Below are positions 25,201 to 37,968 of a stretch of DNA of 64,000 nt, in pieces (position 1 is the first letter of the stretch; the number at the start of each line of letters is the position of its first letter). The translations under genes and the position numbers were made by a program. Under the pieces are notes generated by a model, which saw only the letters and a list, made by a program, of their open reading frames with translations, had not been told where the DNA came from and searched no databases. The DNA comes from Xylocopa sonorina (taxonomy: Eukaryota > Arthropoda > Insecta > Hymenoptera > Apidae): contig NC_135202.1 in the NCBI RefSeq assembly GCF_050948175.1, positions 7,068,001 to 7,132,000 of the forward strand, read 5' to 3'.

Positions 25201-27981
25201 CTGAGAAAGCATGGAAACGAGACCGTGATGTAGATGGAAAGTTGGTTAGTGCAAAGCCGGAAACACGATGCGTAGAAAATTTCGAAACGGTGACTCATTA
25301 CCACAAAACAGTTGCCGCGTTAATTCAGACGTTTCCATCGTGTTTCATTATTGTTCCGACCCATTCTGACCATGTGATTCAGATCCGGCGATTCAAGCGT
25401 CAGGGTTTCCAACGGTTGCCAGTCTCGTGGGAATTTCAATTCTTCGAATATCGGCAACTGTATGCTGGCATTGACGTCGCTTAATCAATTATTTGTTGTA
25501 GGCGGGCAATTATTGATGGTTCAAATGGTTATGCGGTGACATTTCTGTTGAATTCGAAGTAGATACGCTAGGAAGTAAATCTGGCATTTTAACCGAAATC
25601 TTAGATATTAATTAGATAGGTCTCACCATACTGCGAGCGGAAAGTCTCAATTAATCTCTGTTCATTAAAGAGCTGAAACGGGGGATACATTAAGATTTAA
25701 AACTACGTGTAGAATACCAAGTATGATATACGTGTATGATTATCATTTAAATTACTTCCTTAATGTGATACACCTTCGTTTCTAGATTTGCATATATCGT
25801 GTTACACGTAAAATACACGAACACGAAGTTACACGTTTCACGCGAAGGGGTGGAAACTATACAAAAAATATTTCTCAAAGATAGAGTATATACGTATCTT
25901 AAAAACAGTATATAATTATTAGAACAATATCGCTGTACTAATATAATCGTACTAAAAATTGATTTTCAGTAACGACTAATGTGATTTAATTAGGTGAAAA
26001 TTATCGGGCTCCAGAAGAAGTATGCTGATAATCAAGACCAATCGAAATTATAAAACATGATTTATTCCAACTGCTCATTGCTAATCACGTGACTCGGAAG
26101 CGGTGATTCAACCGTGCAGAGAAGTGCTTCGCGCTGAGCTGTCTTTATAGTCTAAGTAACTATCGTTGGTATAGAATGTACGGAGCGAATGTTGATAATT
26201 CTTCGAGTCAGTGTTCAACGCCTCGTCGGGATATCGAAAATGGGGACTCGTCTTCGGATGTTACGACGTACGACATGTTGATATACTATAGTTTTAACGA
26301 ATATTTGCTTGTCAAAATATCTCGAAGCTTTGATATAGAGTATACTTGATGATTCTATAAAAAGCATACTGAATCATGCGAACCGCACAACTGTATTAAC
26401 TATTTCGTATATTTCTTTTTTAACTTTATCATTAACAACATCTTGAGGTAACTGCATGAAAAAGAACATTCTGTTAACGAATAGCAGCACCTGTACGCAT
26501 TCGAGTTAGCATTTTAATTATGCAACTTGAGAACAGGTGCCAGCGGGCTCACGTATGATGTATGTTGCAAGATCAGAAATAAGTTCTATCTGCTAGACAA
26601 GTTCTGTACACTTTCACTGCTTTACGGTGGTGCAACCATCTACTATACGCTTTTAATTATTTAAAAATTATGCTTGTCTAAACAATTACGCTTATTTACG
26701 GTCTGTAAATTTTGCTTTTAATTACTGACAAACTGTTACCCCTGATTAACTTAAATTAATTTAAATTGCATACGAAATAGATCTTCTTTTTCTACATAAT
26801 GAGTGTATAGTCGTGTATAACAAAATTTGTCTATATTTTTACAAATTTTAATAACGCAACACTACCAAATTTGTGGGTAGATTATATCGGACACCCAGTA
26901 GTAGAGATTGCTTAAACACCCATGTATATTTCGATCGTTTTATTTTCAAACGAATCGTATTCTTTATTAGAACATTTCTTCCTTTATTATTATTCATTTT
27001 CATGTCGCAAGTAATGTGAGTAAATCATTTTTTAAGTCTTACGTTTGATCGAATAATCGCTGCTTAACGGTTTCTTAAAATGATTAAATGTCTATCGAAG
27101 GCGAATTATATAGCGAGGTATAAAGGGCCATGAATAAAGAAAAATTCGAATAAATTCAGTTCACTCCTGCTCTGCACTTTCTTGTCGTGTGTAGATCGTT
27201 TTACGTGTCAAGTTGCACTGAACGCGATACCATCGAGTCCTCTGGCAGAGGTTGACAAGACGACATCCGAATAATTGATGTAATTATAACACACGAGATG
27301 GTTGAATTAGTTCCAAAGTGAACGTCCATGGGTTGTTCAATCGTATTACTCCTATCAGAGTATTAATAGAATCGTTTTTTAAATCGTATCGACGTGTATA
27401 CATGCATTACATAAGGTCGAAACGTAAAGTCTAGTCGGAGAATCATCGGATCGAACCGAGTAGAGAAGCTACGAGATCAGATTACTTTCCTGAATTACAG
27501 AGAAATGAACAGTCGAAAGCTCAACGTTAGAATCCTAACATGAATGAAATTTAAGAGCCTTTACTCATAATTTCGATCATTAACAACAATTTTGGTAATT
27601 TTATTTCTAGCGCTACTCGTTTCAGATAATACCCATAAATCATTCCAAAAGAATTTCATCCATGTTCGAAATTAATTCAATTGCCTGGTAATTAACCCTT
27701 ATCACTCCAATCGGCACTGTGTGTAATGCTGCCAAGCCCAAGTCATCGTTCTACTTCAGCCGGCAGTAGAGATTGCTGCCAGGTTTTTGCGTTTTATTAT
27801 TATCAGTTTGTTTATTTCATTGCAACCAAACGCGGATTGTGCATCGCGCCTCTATAAATATTCGAACTAATACATTTGTAAAAACTGTACAGTATTTACT
27901 ATTCATTTTAAAGTTCGCAAGATTCGTTCAGAGTTCTCTGGCAAGCACGTTGTATCTTTCAACGAGTGATAAGGATTAATA
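13207..27981. other. 14.8-kb stretch without a recognised gene
   Basis: I found no ORF with a recognisable domain and no convincing exon chain. The first 1-2 kb is probably 3' UTR of the zinc-finger gene. The stretch holds an ATT/TTA repeat (14.5 kb), TA runs at about 17218-17248, 19079-19118 and 19587-19606, a TAAT run at 17541-17560, an A-rich patch near 15190-15220, and CpG-rich islands at 17.6-18.7 and 23.4-24.2 kb. The second island contains short ATG-to-donor segments that could be 5' exons (see findings). Confidence 0.4.
14493..14557 (+). repeat. Imperfect (TTA)n/(ATT)n microsatellite
   Basis: A run of TTATTA units with occasional C substitutions, about 65 bases long, in the presumed 3' UTR or flank of the zinc-finger gene. 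Confidence 0.8.
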
Positions 27982-30900
27982 ATGCAAGCATCAGTAGAAA
28001 ACAAGTTGATCTCGGTGCATACGGTTGAAAAAGTTGGAATTACGCTGTTAAGAGGGCCGAAGCATGTGGCGCAGCTTCTACGTTCCTGGATCCTACGGTT
28101 AAAGACGAGCGGCGAGGCAGAGAGGTACCCGTTCGAGATGGAGGAGAAGCCGATTCCGAAGCCCAGATCGGTGCTCACCGAGAGGCCGGTGCCTGCGCCG
28201 AGAAGGCTACCACCGACATTACCGACAGCACGACACAGCAGTCACAGCGAGTCGAGCCAGTCGGAGAAGAGCGACGATGCGAAATCGGAGACGCGTTCCA
28301 CGAACAACGAATTCTTTCGCAGCCTGAGCACCAGCTCGCGGCAGCTCAAGGAAGAGATCTCGGAGAAGGTGACGATGAAGGGTCGCGCGGTAATCTCAAG
28401 CACGAGGAACGCCAGCATCAGATTGGAGAAGTCCATGAAGAATCTTCTAACGCGAAGATTGACCTCTTTGAACCAAGAGGACCTTCTGCGCGACAATTCA
28501 GCTGGGAATAGGAAGTTGAAGGATTCGACGACGGACGAGAGATGCGTCTCGATGCCCGCGGACGACATATTCAGCAGCATCTCGTTCTATAGTCCTCTGA
28601 ACAGTAATCTGAGAAGCGTCAGAAACGAGGAGGATCTTTCCGGGATGCGTCACAGCCCACCACCCCCCGCGTATCCTCCTCCTCCGCATCCTGACGAGTC
28701 TATCTACGACGAATTGCAGTCCGTCACGTCGGGCAGCAGCCGATACGACACGATCAGCTCGACCATCTCTGACAAAGTCGAGAGGGACTTTCCAGAACCG
28801 TTCGATCTTCTTAGCTTTGCGCATAATCAGGTAAAGGTAACGTTTAAAATCAGTATTGGCTCAGAGAGTCCAAGGAAATCGATTTTGTGACTAGAACCAA
28901 ACATTTTCGTTGCTAATTATCTTCTCTGTAGATTGTATTTCCATCATCTAAATTTTGTAATAAAGATCTTAATTTTAATTAATCATTGTTAGTATAATAA
29001 TACGAAAAAGATCGTTTAATCGGTCGTCAACTTTATAGTAAGATTAGAATGAAAATGAGAAATGGATCTTGATCGGTTTTTCAAACGAAAACTCAGAACA
29101 TACGATGATCTATTTCAAGGGCTGAACAAATGGAATTTTAATTGCCATCTTTCTACCATTTATTATCAGGCCAGCGATTCCGACCAAAGCTTAAGCCTCT
29201 CTGACGTGAACATAGTCCTACCGCAAGACAAGTCGGATAACGTAAAAAGATTATCTAGATCCGATTCCTGGACATTCTATGACACCGCGTCGGTGGTGAA
29301 ATCGGAGGCGGTCGATGAACTGGACAGGATATCGAGCGGAGAGGAGGACATCCTGGAGAAAGAAGTGACGTTCCTTGACCAATCGTCCACGGCGTCCAGC
29401 GACAGCCAAACGTTTATTCAGAATTCCCTGTACGAGAACCTTTCGCCGTCGAAAGCGCGGGAGGAGAAAGAAGCAACGTGCAACAATTCCGAGAATCGAC
29501 AACAAACTAGCAGATCTCTGTTATTCGAATTCGATCCGTTCGCGAAGACGTCCGACGAGAACGTGTACAGCAACTTCGAGAATAACGATTTGATGCTACT
29601 GGAGGCATTGTTGTCCACCAACGACACGCCAAGCAGTACCGGGAGCATTTTGGACATTCAAGAAGCGATCGAGAACGAAGAGGAGCAGGAGGAGCCGGAC
29701 GAAGAGGATTTGGAACCGATCTTCCCGCGACCACCGAAACCACCGAAAAGATTCGACTCTCTGCCGAAGAACGAGTATGACGAAGTCGCGGAATGCTTTC
29801 CACAGACGGATAAAACTACCACGGGAAAGAATCCAGCTCTGCTGCCGAAATTGGCACACCTAGTCACGCGAAAGCAACCCGCTGTTCCGCCTAGGAAATC
29901 AACAGCGAAAAGTCCTTCAAATGAAGTGCTTCTATCTACTCCGCCTTCTACGGCATCCAAACCTGTGGCTGCGACGGTCAGCGATGGTCCAGGTAGCTAC
30001 CTATACCTGTGTTTAGTATCGCGATTTTATAGCATTCGATTGAAATCTAGAAAGTTATAATTTAATTCGAGAATACATTTCAAATGGTTAAAATCGATAA
30101 CATGTGTATGCGAAGCAATGAGTATTAAATTGTATCCAATGTTAGAAAATTATTACTTTGAATAACGAAAAGTGCATCAAATCTGTTAACATTTGTATCG
30201 AAGGCTGAGCAAGATTTGTCCGTTTTAGTCACATCTACGACGAATAGCACAACGGGAACCAATGAATCTGCAACTCCTTCAAGTGCTAAGCCCGCGGAGG
30301 AACCGAAGCGCGTGGGTGTGATTCAGAAATTAAAAAAATTGAGGCACGAGTCCGCGACTCACGGGATCGGGCCGAACGTGATGAATTTCGTGAAAAGTAG
30401 CAGTAAGCTGCTGTCTAGAAATCGCGAGCACGCCGGCGCAGTGCCAAGCACGAAATCAACGAAACTGGAAAGGCCAAGGGTGAACGATCTGCTGAAAGTG
30501 ACGACGCACCGCGGAATCGTTTACAGGACCGGTATGGGCATAGAAAGAGCGAAGGACTTGGTGCCAAGGGCAGCGCACTTGGTCGATCAGAAGCTGTCGT
30601 TTTACACGGATAAGGGCATGTCTACTTTGAAGGAGATCGTTCACCTCGACACAGTGTACAGCATTCATCTTCTGCAGGACGTTAAGTGAGTCCACTTTTT
30701 CATCGAAGGAACGCGTCTTCGGATAATAAGCCGGAAGGGAAACGATTTCGCGAGACGAAGGACTGAACGCGAAGCCTGATCGAGCGTCGAAGAAATGTAT
30801 CTGGTTCTTTTTTTGATTATTTTTGCCTTTGTACCTTTTAATGCGGTGATGAGCAAATCTTTATTTTTTGCTGCCAATCAAAATTGCAAATTGAACGATT

Positions 30901-33900
30901 CATATGCAATCCGAGGGATCTACCGTAAAATTGATCGAAAAATTATTTTTTAATTAAACTTTGACATTATTGACAGAGTGTTATAGACGGCTAATATTGT
31001 CGCCTTTTTATTTTACTGTATTAGATATAACATTTTTCTAATTTAGCTAATAGAAACTAGTCTCTGCTCATCACTGGTTTAATATATTCATTATATTATA
31101 CGATTAGATTAAAATCTTCGCTATTTCGTTCCCCTTTCCTTTGATTTAATATACTTCAACATTCTTGACTACTTAATGAAAGTTGTGCCCGGAATAAATG
31201 TACTTCCTTTTTCCTAGAATAATAAATTTTGTGTATATAGAAATTTATTGAAAGAAAATCCCAGGAGGAAGTACTAATTGCATATAACATTAAGTGACGA
31301 CTACCAGGTGGAGTAACGAAGACGATTTCAAATGTTTAGGGAAATTGACGGAGATACAGTGAATTGCATAGCAATTAGTTGCGATGGAAGACCGAGCGTT
31401 CACGTGTTTTATGTGAAGGGAATCGCAGAACGAAGAATTTGGGCCCAGAGGATATTAGAAGCAATTACTACAGTCTTTCCCACGAAATACACAGCTGATC
31501 TGACGAGAGCAGGATGGGCTTACTTAAAGGTATCTAACATGGGACATGGCTTAAAGAGGCCTTGAATTGTTTAAATTTAATTTTGATTTCTTTTTCCCAC
31601 GCTAACTAGTATCTATATTAGTGAAGAACGGTACGTATAGTTCTTTATTATTCAAATCTAACTTCGATGAACGTTTTAGGGTTTGAAATTTTTATAGATA
31701 TTTATATAATTAATATTACAGAAAGCAGCATAATACTGTACAAAGTTCCTTTTTGTCTCGCTGTAACAAGCGTTTTTCCTCAATTTGTTGCTAACTGAGG
31801 CTATGTTTAGAGAAAACCACTTTCTAATAATCAAACATGTGTTTATCTGTGCAATTTCGCATATTATGTGGGATCTAACGGGTGTCTCATAGTATTCGAA
31901 GGAAATTTCCTTTCTTGAAACTTGCTGCACACAAATCATATGTTATCATCGTTAAATTAATAGTAAATAAATTATAAATCAATTAATATTGGCCAATAAA
32001 TGTTCTAGGAAGGCGTAACAGGCTCGTGGTTTCCAGCTTGGGTCCTGCTCTATCAACGAACGCTAATTTATACGAAATCTCTGGACCCATTCATGGCCAT
32101 AACTTTCGGAGAACTTGACCTTCGAAAAGCTCGATGTATTGGTAAATTTCATTTTCGATCGAAAGTATTACTCATCCTCATATTGACCTAAACATTTTTC
32201 AAACGGATAACACGATTTCTAAGTAAAAATTTGTGGCTATTGTTCCTTACTTCGTCTTATCGTACAAGCATCGTAATGCGTTATTTTGCTAATCTATTCT
32301 GCCAAATAAAACAATCAGTCCATTTCCATATTAAAAGGAGCCAATAACAAAGAGTAATTTATTAGACATATCTTATCAGAAGTGTTCAATTTTGATTCAC
32401 AGTTAAACAGCTATTTATAACATTCAATCTGCATACTTAATAATAGCTAATACTTATTGCGCGACTTCACTGTTATCCATTGCTGGCTATACGATACAGT
32501 AATAAAAGAACAATATATTGAATAATTACTGACCGACTTGCTCGCACAACCGACTAAGAGATTGCAGTTTTGTATTTGCAACGTTTGTCACAACCAGTTC
32601 AAGATTTTGCACGACCTATTAACATATTGTATTCTTAAATGTAGGCATATTGATTTTAAATTAAATTTGCTAAGATATATTATTTATATGTTAGAACTAA
32701 CAAGAATGAGACAAAATAGTTTAGCTTCAGAGTTTCAGAGTAGAGTAAATGATCGGTTCATTTATGAATTTTCATGGAATGATAGCGTTTACGGCTTGTT
32801 CTAGTTCTACGAGAACAAGAAGGGCCAAATTCCGGTGCTGGCGCAGTTCCAGTGGTGGTCGTCGACGTTGGTGGTAGTGGCGCGCTACACGTGGCTGCGC
32901 CAGGAACCCACGAAGGATCCGCATGGAGACACGCACTTTATCAAGCAGCAACTATCTGTGGCCCAGCTTTAGAACAGCAGCAACTCACACAGGACAATGT
33001 TCCTGTCATTCTCGACAAGTGCATCAACTTCATTTATGCTCATGGTAATAATGTGTATAGTCTTACTTTCTACATACAAGAGATAATCAAATTGAAAAAA
33101 TTAGTAGAAGGAAGAGATAGAAGTTTGATAGCAATGTAATTATCTGAAAAAGAGTTTCTTTGGAAGCAGAATTATTTTGTAATAACAAAGATTCGTGCAG
33201 CAAAATATCAGTGAAGTTACTCGCAAATATCTTATTAAACACATCATTAAATTCAACATGAAATTAATTGCATAGGTATCATGTCGGAGGGCATTTATCG
33301 GCAGAACGGGTCCAATAGCGCCGTGGTTAAATTGTTAAAAGCCTTTCGTCATGACGCATGGGCGACGCAAATTACGAGAAGCACGTATACAGAACACGAC
33401 GTCGCCACAGTTCTCAGAAGGTTTCTCCGTGATTTACCGGATCCATTGTTCCCCCCCAACATTCATGATCGGCTTTGTTTTACCTCAGGTAAGGAGCATT
33501 CATTGTCCTTGACTGTTTGCACTCGGACTTGCTAGTCTTTTTATATGAACGTTTTGACAATGAAGCTAATATCAGCACGAGGAACGTGAACCAAGTAGAA
33601 ATTAAATTATTCGGGACTGTAGAAAAGTACGAACATTATTCAGATATGAAATTTTCAATCTTCTACGTGTCGTTCACCTTACTAAATTGACTTTTTCAAT
33701 TACAGGTCAATTGCGATTGACTATAGTACACGGGAAATGAAACCATTAGAGAAATTGTAACATAAAAGTATCAGAAATATCGTTTAATAATGCAGCTGCA
33801 CGTTATTCACACATAATTTATAACTCCCACCATAATTGGAGTCTAATTGAACAGCAAGTGGTAATGTTTTGTAATAAGCAAACAATAGCTTGCAGCACCT

Positions 33901-36612
33901 GTTCTGTTTCCCGTGGATTTTTTTTTTTTTTTTGTGTAAGGAGCCTACGTATTTCTCACGTTGCGTTCTAACCGATAAAAGTATCTTAACTCGCAATATT
34001 ACGACCTGCTAACAAAAGAAATTTCTTTGTTTCCGTAAAGAGGAAGGTAGAACAAATTGTCAAAATTATATATCGTTTTCTTAAATGTAACGCATTAAAA
34101 AGCAAAGTGAAATATCTTTTCTAAGAGTAGCATGTGCAAATATAATAAATCGATCCTTGCCCTCGACCATCATTTGCATACGTAATTATAAGAAGAATGT
34201 CAAGTTGTTTCGTGTTCGCACCCACGCGTATTTTCTCACGTTAGCTGGTTTCAACAGGAACCATAATATTGAATTTCCTGTATCATTACTTATATAGATT
34301 TAATGACTTTGTATGTCATTTGCTGGACACGTTATTAATAACGCTAATATAAATAGGAAGAAAAATCTATTTCCTCTCGTTCTACATTGAATAGATTTTC
34401 AGTTAGATTATAAAAAAGAAAAAAAACAGTTTATATGTTAAAATTTTCATTTAGAAAATGGCTTTCTGTTCCAGAATATAAATCGTGAATTATGTTGCAT
34501 TTTGTAAATTGACATCCTCTCTAAAATGGTTCCATCACAAGCAATAATTGATGGTTCCTGTTTTTCTGTCCTGTGCCACTTGGTCAAAGGGGAATAATGT
34601 ATTTTAATACAGAGTGATGGAGCAAACGAACGTTGAACTCCACCGTATACAGCGAAACTTTTGCAACCGTTGCTGCTGACGGTTTGCAATGATTTTCATT
34701 TTGTTAAACGGTGAAACATCGCGTGAGAATCGCGACGCGGAGACCCTATGAATCATGGTTTTACATAAATAGGCCTTCCAGTTGGTTAGTGAAAGTAATG
34801 CATGTATGCCTTTGATAAATACCACGTATAAGCATTATTAATCATTATTGAAGATAACGTGCAGCAGCAGTAGCACGTATTTTGTGATCAATAGAATTCT
34901 ATTAAAAGTCTATTATGTTAAGGAATCTATGTTTAAGTATACCATGTTACAATTGTCTCAAAATGATTACACAGTTTCGAAACTTTTTATAATGTTGTAT
35001 TTGTCATTTTTATTATAGACATCAGTTATAATTAGACAATAATGAATTTAAAAAATGTATTATTGTTTCATTAATCAGCAAAATAATGTTCGTATCGCGT
35101 GCACTACACCTTTACCTCAGAATGCGTCGAATAACGCGATCAATGCTTTACACGTAATGCTTATGTCTGTATGTACTAAAATACTTGTGCAATATTTCTG
35201 TCTCAGAAAACGTGAACGAGAACGAACGAGTTTCGGCGTACAGGAAATTATTGTCCACTCTTACACCTGTACCGGCGGCGACGCTCAGGAGAATTCTCGC
35301 TCACCTTCACTGCTTGAGTCAGCAAAGTTCGAGGAATTTGATGACCTGCGAGAATCTATCCGCGATCTGGGGGCCGACATTGATGCACGCCGGCGAGAAT
35401 AGCACCGATGAATGGAACAGGTCCGAAACGAAGGTGATCGGCGACCTGATCAAGCTCTATCCAAAATTGTATCAATTAACAGCCGCGGATTTAGCGAAGG
35501 AAGCGAGAATCCTGGAGGTTCTCGAGAAGCATCACGGTTCGAACAATGGTCTACGCGGAGCACCCTCGGGCGATCTTAAAATTTGGATCTACATTTTCTA
35601 CAAGAACGGCGAATGCGTTAACGTGACGGTCAGAATCTCTCTTAAATAGGTTTTTTATGAGTAATAATTTTGTTACGTATCAGCACAAGTCATTTTATTC
35701 TAAATGTTAGTCCTGAATGCTTATCTATATAACATTATATAGATTGGACCACAGAAGACTGCATTTGACGTATGTCAGGAACTGGCGGAGAGGACTAATA
35801 TGCCAGCTCATGAACTGTGCCTGGTAGAACATACGTTGGCCGGTGCACTGAAACGTCCTCTACATCATAGAGAACGTGTGCTCGAGACAGTGGCAAGGTG
35901 GGGATACTGGGATCCCGAGGATAGGAAGGACAACATCCTTATACTTAGGAAGGACCGGCTATATAAGAATATAGCACCTTTGGTAAGTATATACTTTCTT
36001 CACATTTTATTTAATCTTACTTGTTGATTTCTCTTTGTTTTCAGATAAAACCACCCATGACAACGTCCGGTGAACTTAAATTTGCTGATACAAAGTCGAA
36101 ACACTTTAAGAACTACCTCTTTGAATTTAGTCAAGCGAAACTTTATTGCTACAAGGACAAAGTTTGTGCAAATATATTATACGAATGGAAAGTGGAAGAT
36201 ATCATTTGGTACTTGGGTCATGAACCAAAGCGAAATCCACAGACAGGGTAAGTAAAGAACTTTTCAATGCGTATAGATTATGTGTTTGCAGAATAGTAAC
36301 GAAAGACTGTACTTAGATATTGTTCGTTACAGATGGTCCATAACATTCATTGAAAAAAATAAAAAACCAACTAGGTAATAATTTGATTAAATGTAAAAAT
36401 ATTACTAGTTCTCTACTGAATTTGTATTATACAACAAAAGCATTAGACTGCATACTTAACAACTCTATTTCAGGTGTAAAGATAGTCCATTTTTTGGAAA
36501 TACTTTAGCAGGATCATTGAAAGAGGAGCAGCACAAATGGGTAGCAGCTATGGTCTTTGGAGAATATCAACTGAATGTCAGACCTCCCTCGGTCAATCTT
36601 ATGGATCCATGA
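27982..36612 (+). CDS. ARAP/RhoGAP15B-type Rho GTPase-activating protein (PH-PH-RhoGAP-RA-PH)
   Basis: Twelve exons join in frame: 27982-28830, 29170-29992, 30214-30685, 31340-31529, 32009-32141, 32805-33044, 33276-33488, 35207-35628, 35743-35982, 36045-36247, 36333-36374 and 36474-36612 (TGA), about 1321 residues. Residues 1-600 are low-complexity with proline-rich motifs (IPKPRSVLTERPVPAPRR, PPPPAYPPPPHP). A PH domain spans about 640-770, and a second starts at GWAYLKEGVTGSWFPAWVLL and ends near WRHALYQAA. A RhoGAP domain follows, with the arginine finger in EGIYRQNGS and the NLSAIWGPTLM motif. Then come an RA domain (about 1115-1195) and a C-terminal PH domain ending at WVAAMVFGEY. The family acts on Rho-type GTPases at phosphoinositide-containing membranes. 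No Arf-GAP zinc finger or ankyrin repeats were found, as I recall for Drosophila RhoGAP15B. The 5' end is uncertain: ATG 27982 and ATG 28138 (MEEKPIPKPR) are both possible, or an upstream exon may supply the start. The donor after exon 8 (ACG|GTCAGA) is weak. Confidence 0.88.
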
Positions 36613-36993
36613 ACTTATTTTTTACTTATATTTCTAAGCTATACTTATTAGTGCCTTCGTTGTTCATAGCAATTATTTGTATCATATATTGAATATTTCT
36701 ATCATTAATTTGGTGCCCGTGCTTGCCCTAATGCAAAACGCGATTTTCGATATATTTACGTTATAGTTTATATATTCGCAGCATAACCACTCGAGTATAG
36801 CACTCAATTATGTTCCAACATTCCGGAGGTACAAATGTTCTGATCGATATTCGATGAATGAAAGTAACTTAAAACGCATTGTACATTTATACCAGACTTT
36901 ATAAAACAATTTTGTATGTATTGTATTTTATGCGATCATTGTCATGTAATATAACGGATTAATTGTAAATGTAATTTGTCAATTTTATTTTTC

Positions 36994-36999
36994 AATAAA
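36994..36999 (+). terminator. Poly(A) signal AATAAA of the RhoGAP gene
   Basis: A canonical AATAAA about 380 bases after the stop codon, in AT-rich DNA and before the foldback element at 37.2 kb. Confidence 0.6.
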
Positions 37000-37206
37000 T
37001 ACGTAGAAGTAGTAGCGTTACTTTAAAATTGTCCAATTACTATATTTATATTAATTGTCCAATTAGTTAATAAAATAAGTTATTATATTATGTCAAATTT
37101 TCTATCATTCTACTGCCTATACAATTATCTCCAACAATTGTTACTTTAGATCAATTTAAACCAAACAAATCTGTGACAAAACTGGAGAATTGCAATTATT
37201 TACATA

Positions 37207-37602
37207 TTTCCCGCTTTAGAAGTAAGAGAGAGAAAGAGCTATCTATTCCAACTAAGAAAGAGTGAGACAAATGATACCTACTCTCTTCAAGAACCCCTGG
37301 CGCCATCTCTGTGAAAAGTGCTCAAACTGGTCGCTCAGCATTATCGACAGCGAAGTGAACCTCAAAAACTACTAGCGCCATCTCTGAGGAAAGTAGAGAA
37401 ACTAATTACCGACCTAGCTTCAGCGCCTTTCTAAGAGATGGCGCTAGTAGTTCTCAGTAGTTTACTTCGCTGTCGATAATGCTGAGCGACCAGTTTGAGC
37501 ACTTTTCACAGAGATGGCGCCAGGGGTTCTTCAGTAGGGTGGGTAACATCTGTCTCACTCTTTCTTATATATCTTTCTCTCTCTTACTTCTAAAGCGGGA
37601 GA
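37207..37602. mobile_element. Foldback MITE, copy 1 (long inverted-repeat hairpin)
   Basis: About 396 bases, nearly all of it a self-complementary hairpin. It starts TTTCCCGCTTTAGAAGTAAG and ends with the complement (CTTACTTCTAAAGCGGGAGA). Each arm is about 170-185 bases and carries CTGGCGCCATCTCTGTGAA, GTGCTCAAACTGGTCGCTCA and TTATCGACAGCGAAGT in mirrored order. A spacer of about 40 bases lies near 37393-37432. There is no ORF, so it is non-autonomous. Inverted similarity runs a further 15-20 bases outside (GCAATTATTTACATA / GAAGTAAATTAC), so the true ends and target-site duplication are not settled. It sits about 210 bases after the poly(A) signal of the RhoGAP gene. Confidence 0.85.
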
Positions 37603-37810
37603 TATGAAGTAAATTACAATAAAACTATTGAAATATTCAAGAAATTGCAATTAAACCATTAAAATATAGAATTACAATAAGACTACTATACCCTATACAA
37701 CATAACGACTACGAAACACCCTACATAAATTTCTACGAACAAACAGTAGAAATCAGATATAGAAAAACATTATTTTATCAAATTGGTAATAAAATATTTT
37801 TATTTAATGT

Positions 37811-37816
37811 TTTATT
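37811..37816 (-). terminator. Poly(A) signal of the coiled-coil gene
   Basis: AATAAA on the minus strand (TTTATT as written), about 150 bases after the TAA stop at 37969. The same signal is preserved in the duplicated copy near 3542. Confidence 0.6.
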
Positions 37817-37968
37817 ACGAAAATATTACTCTATGATACTTAATAATCTTCTTTTTGTACATATCAAATATTACGTGAATACATAATTTTCTGGTATAAA
37901 AATAATGAGTAATATTTAATTATATTAAACACTTCAAATTTTAAATATAACACACGATTTCATATCTA

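Noticed and set aside
28242..29960. Several minus-strand ORFs opposite the RhoGAP N-terminal exons
   Set aside because: Antisense shadows; the plus strand has the proline-rich coding exons with correct splice phases.
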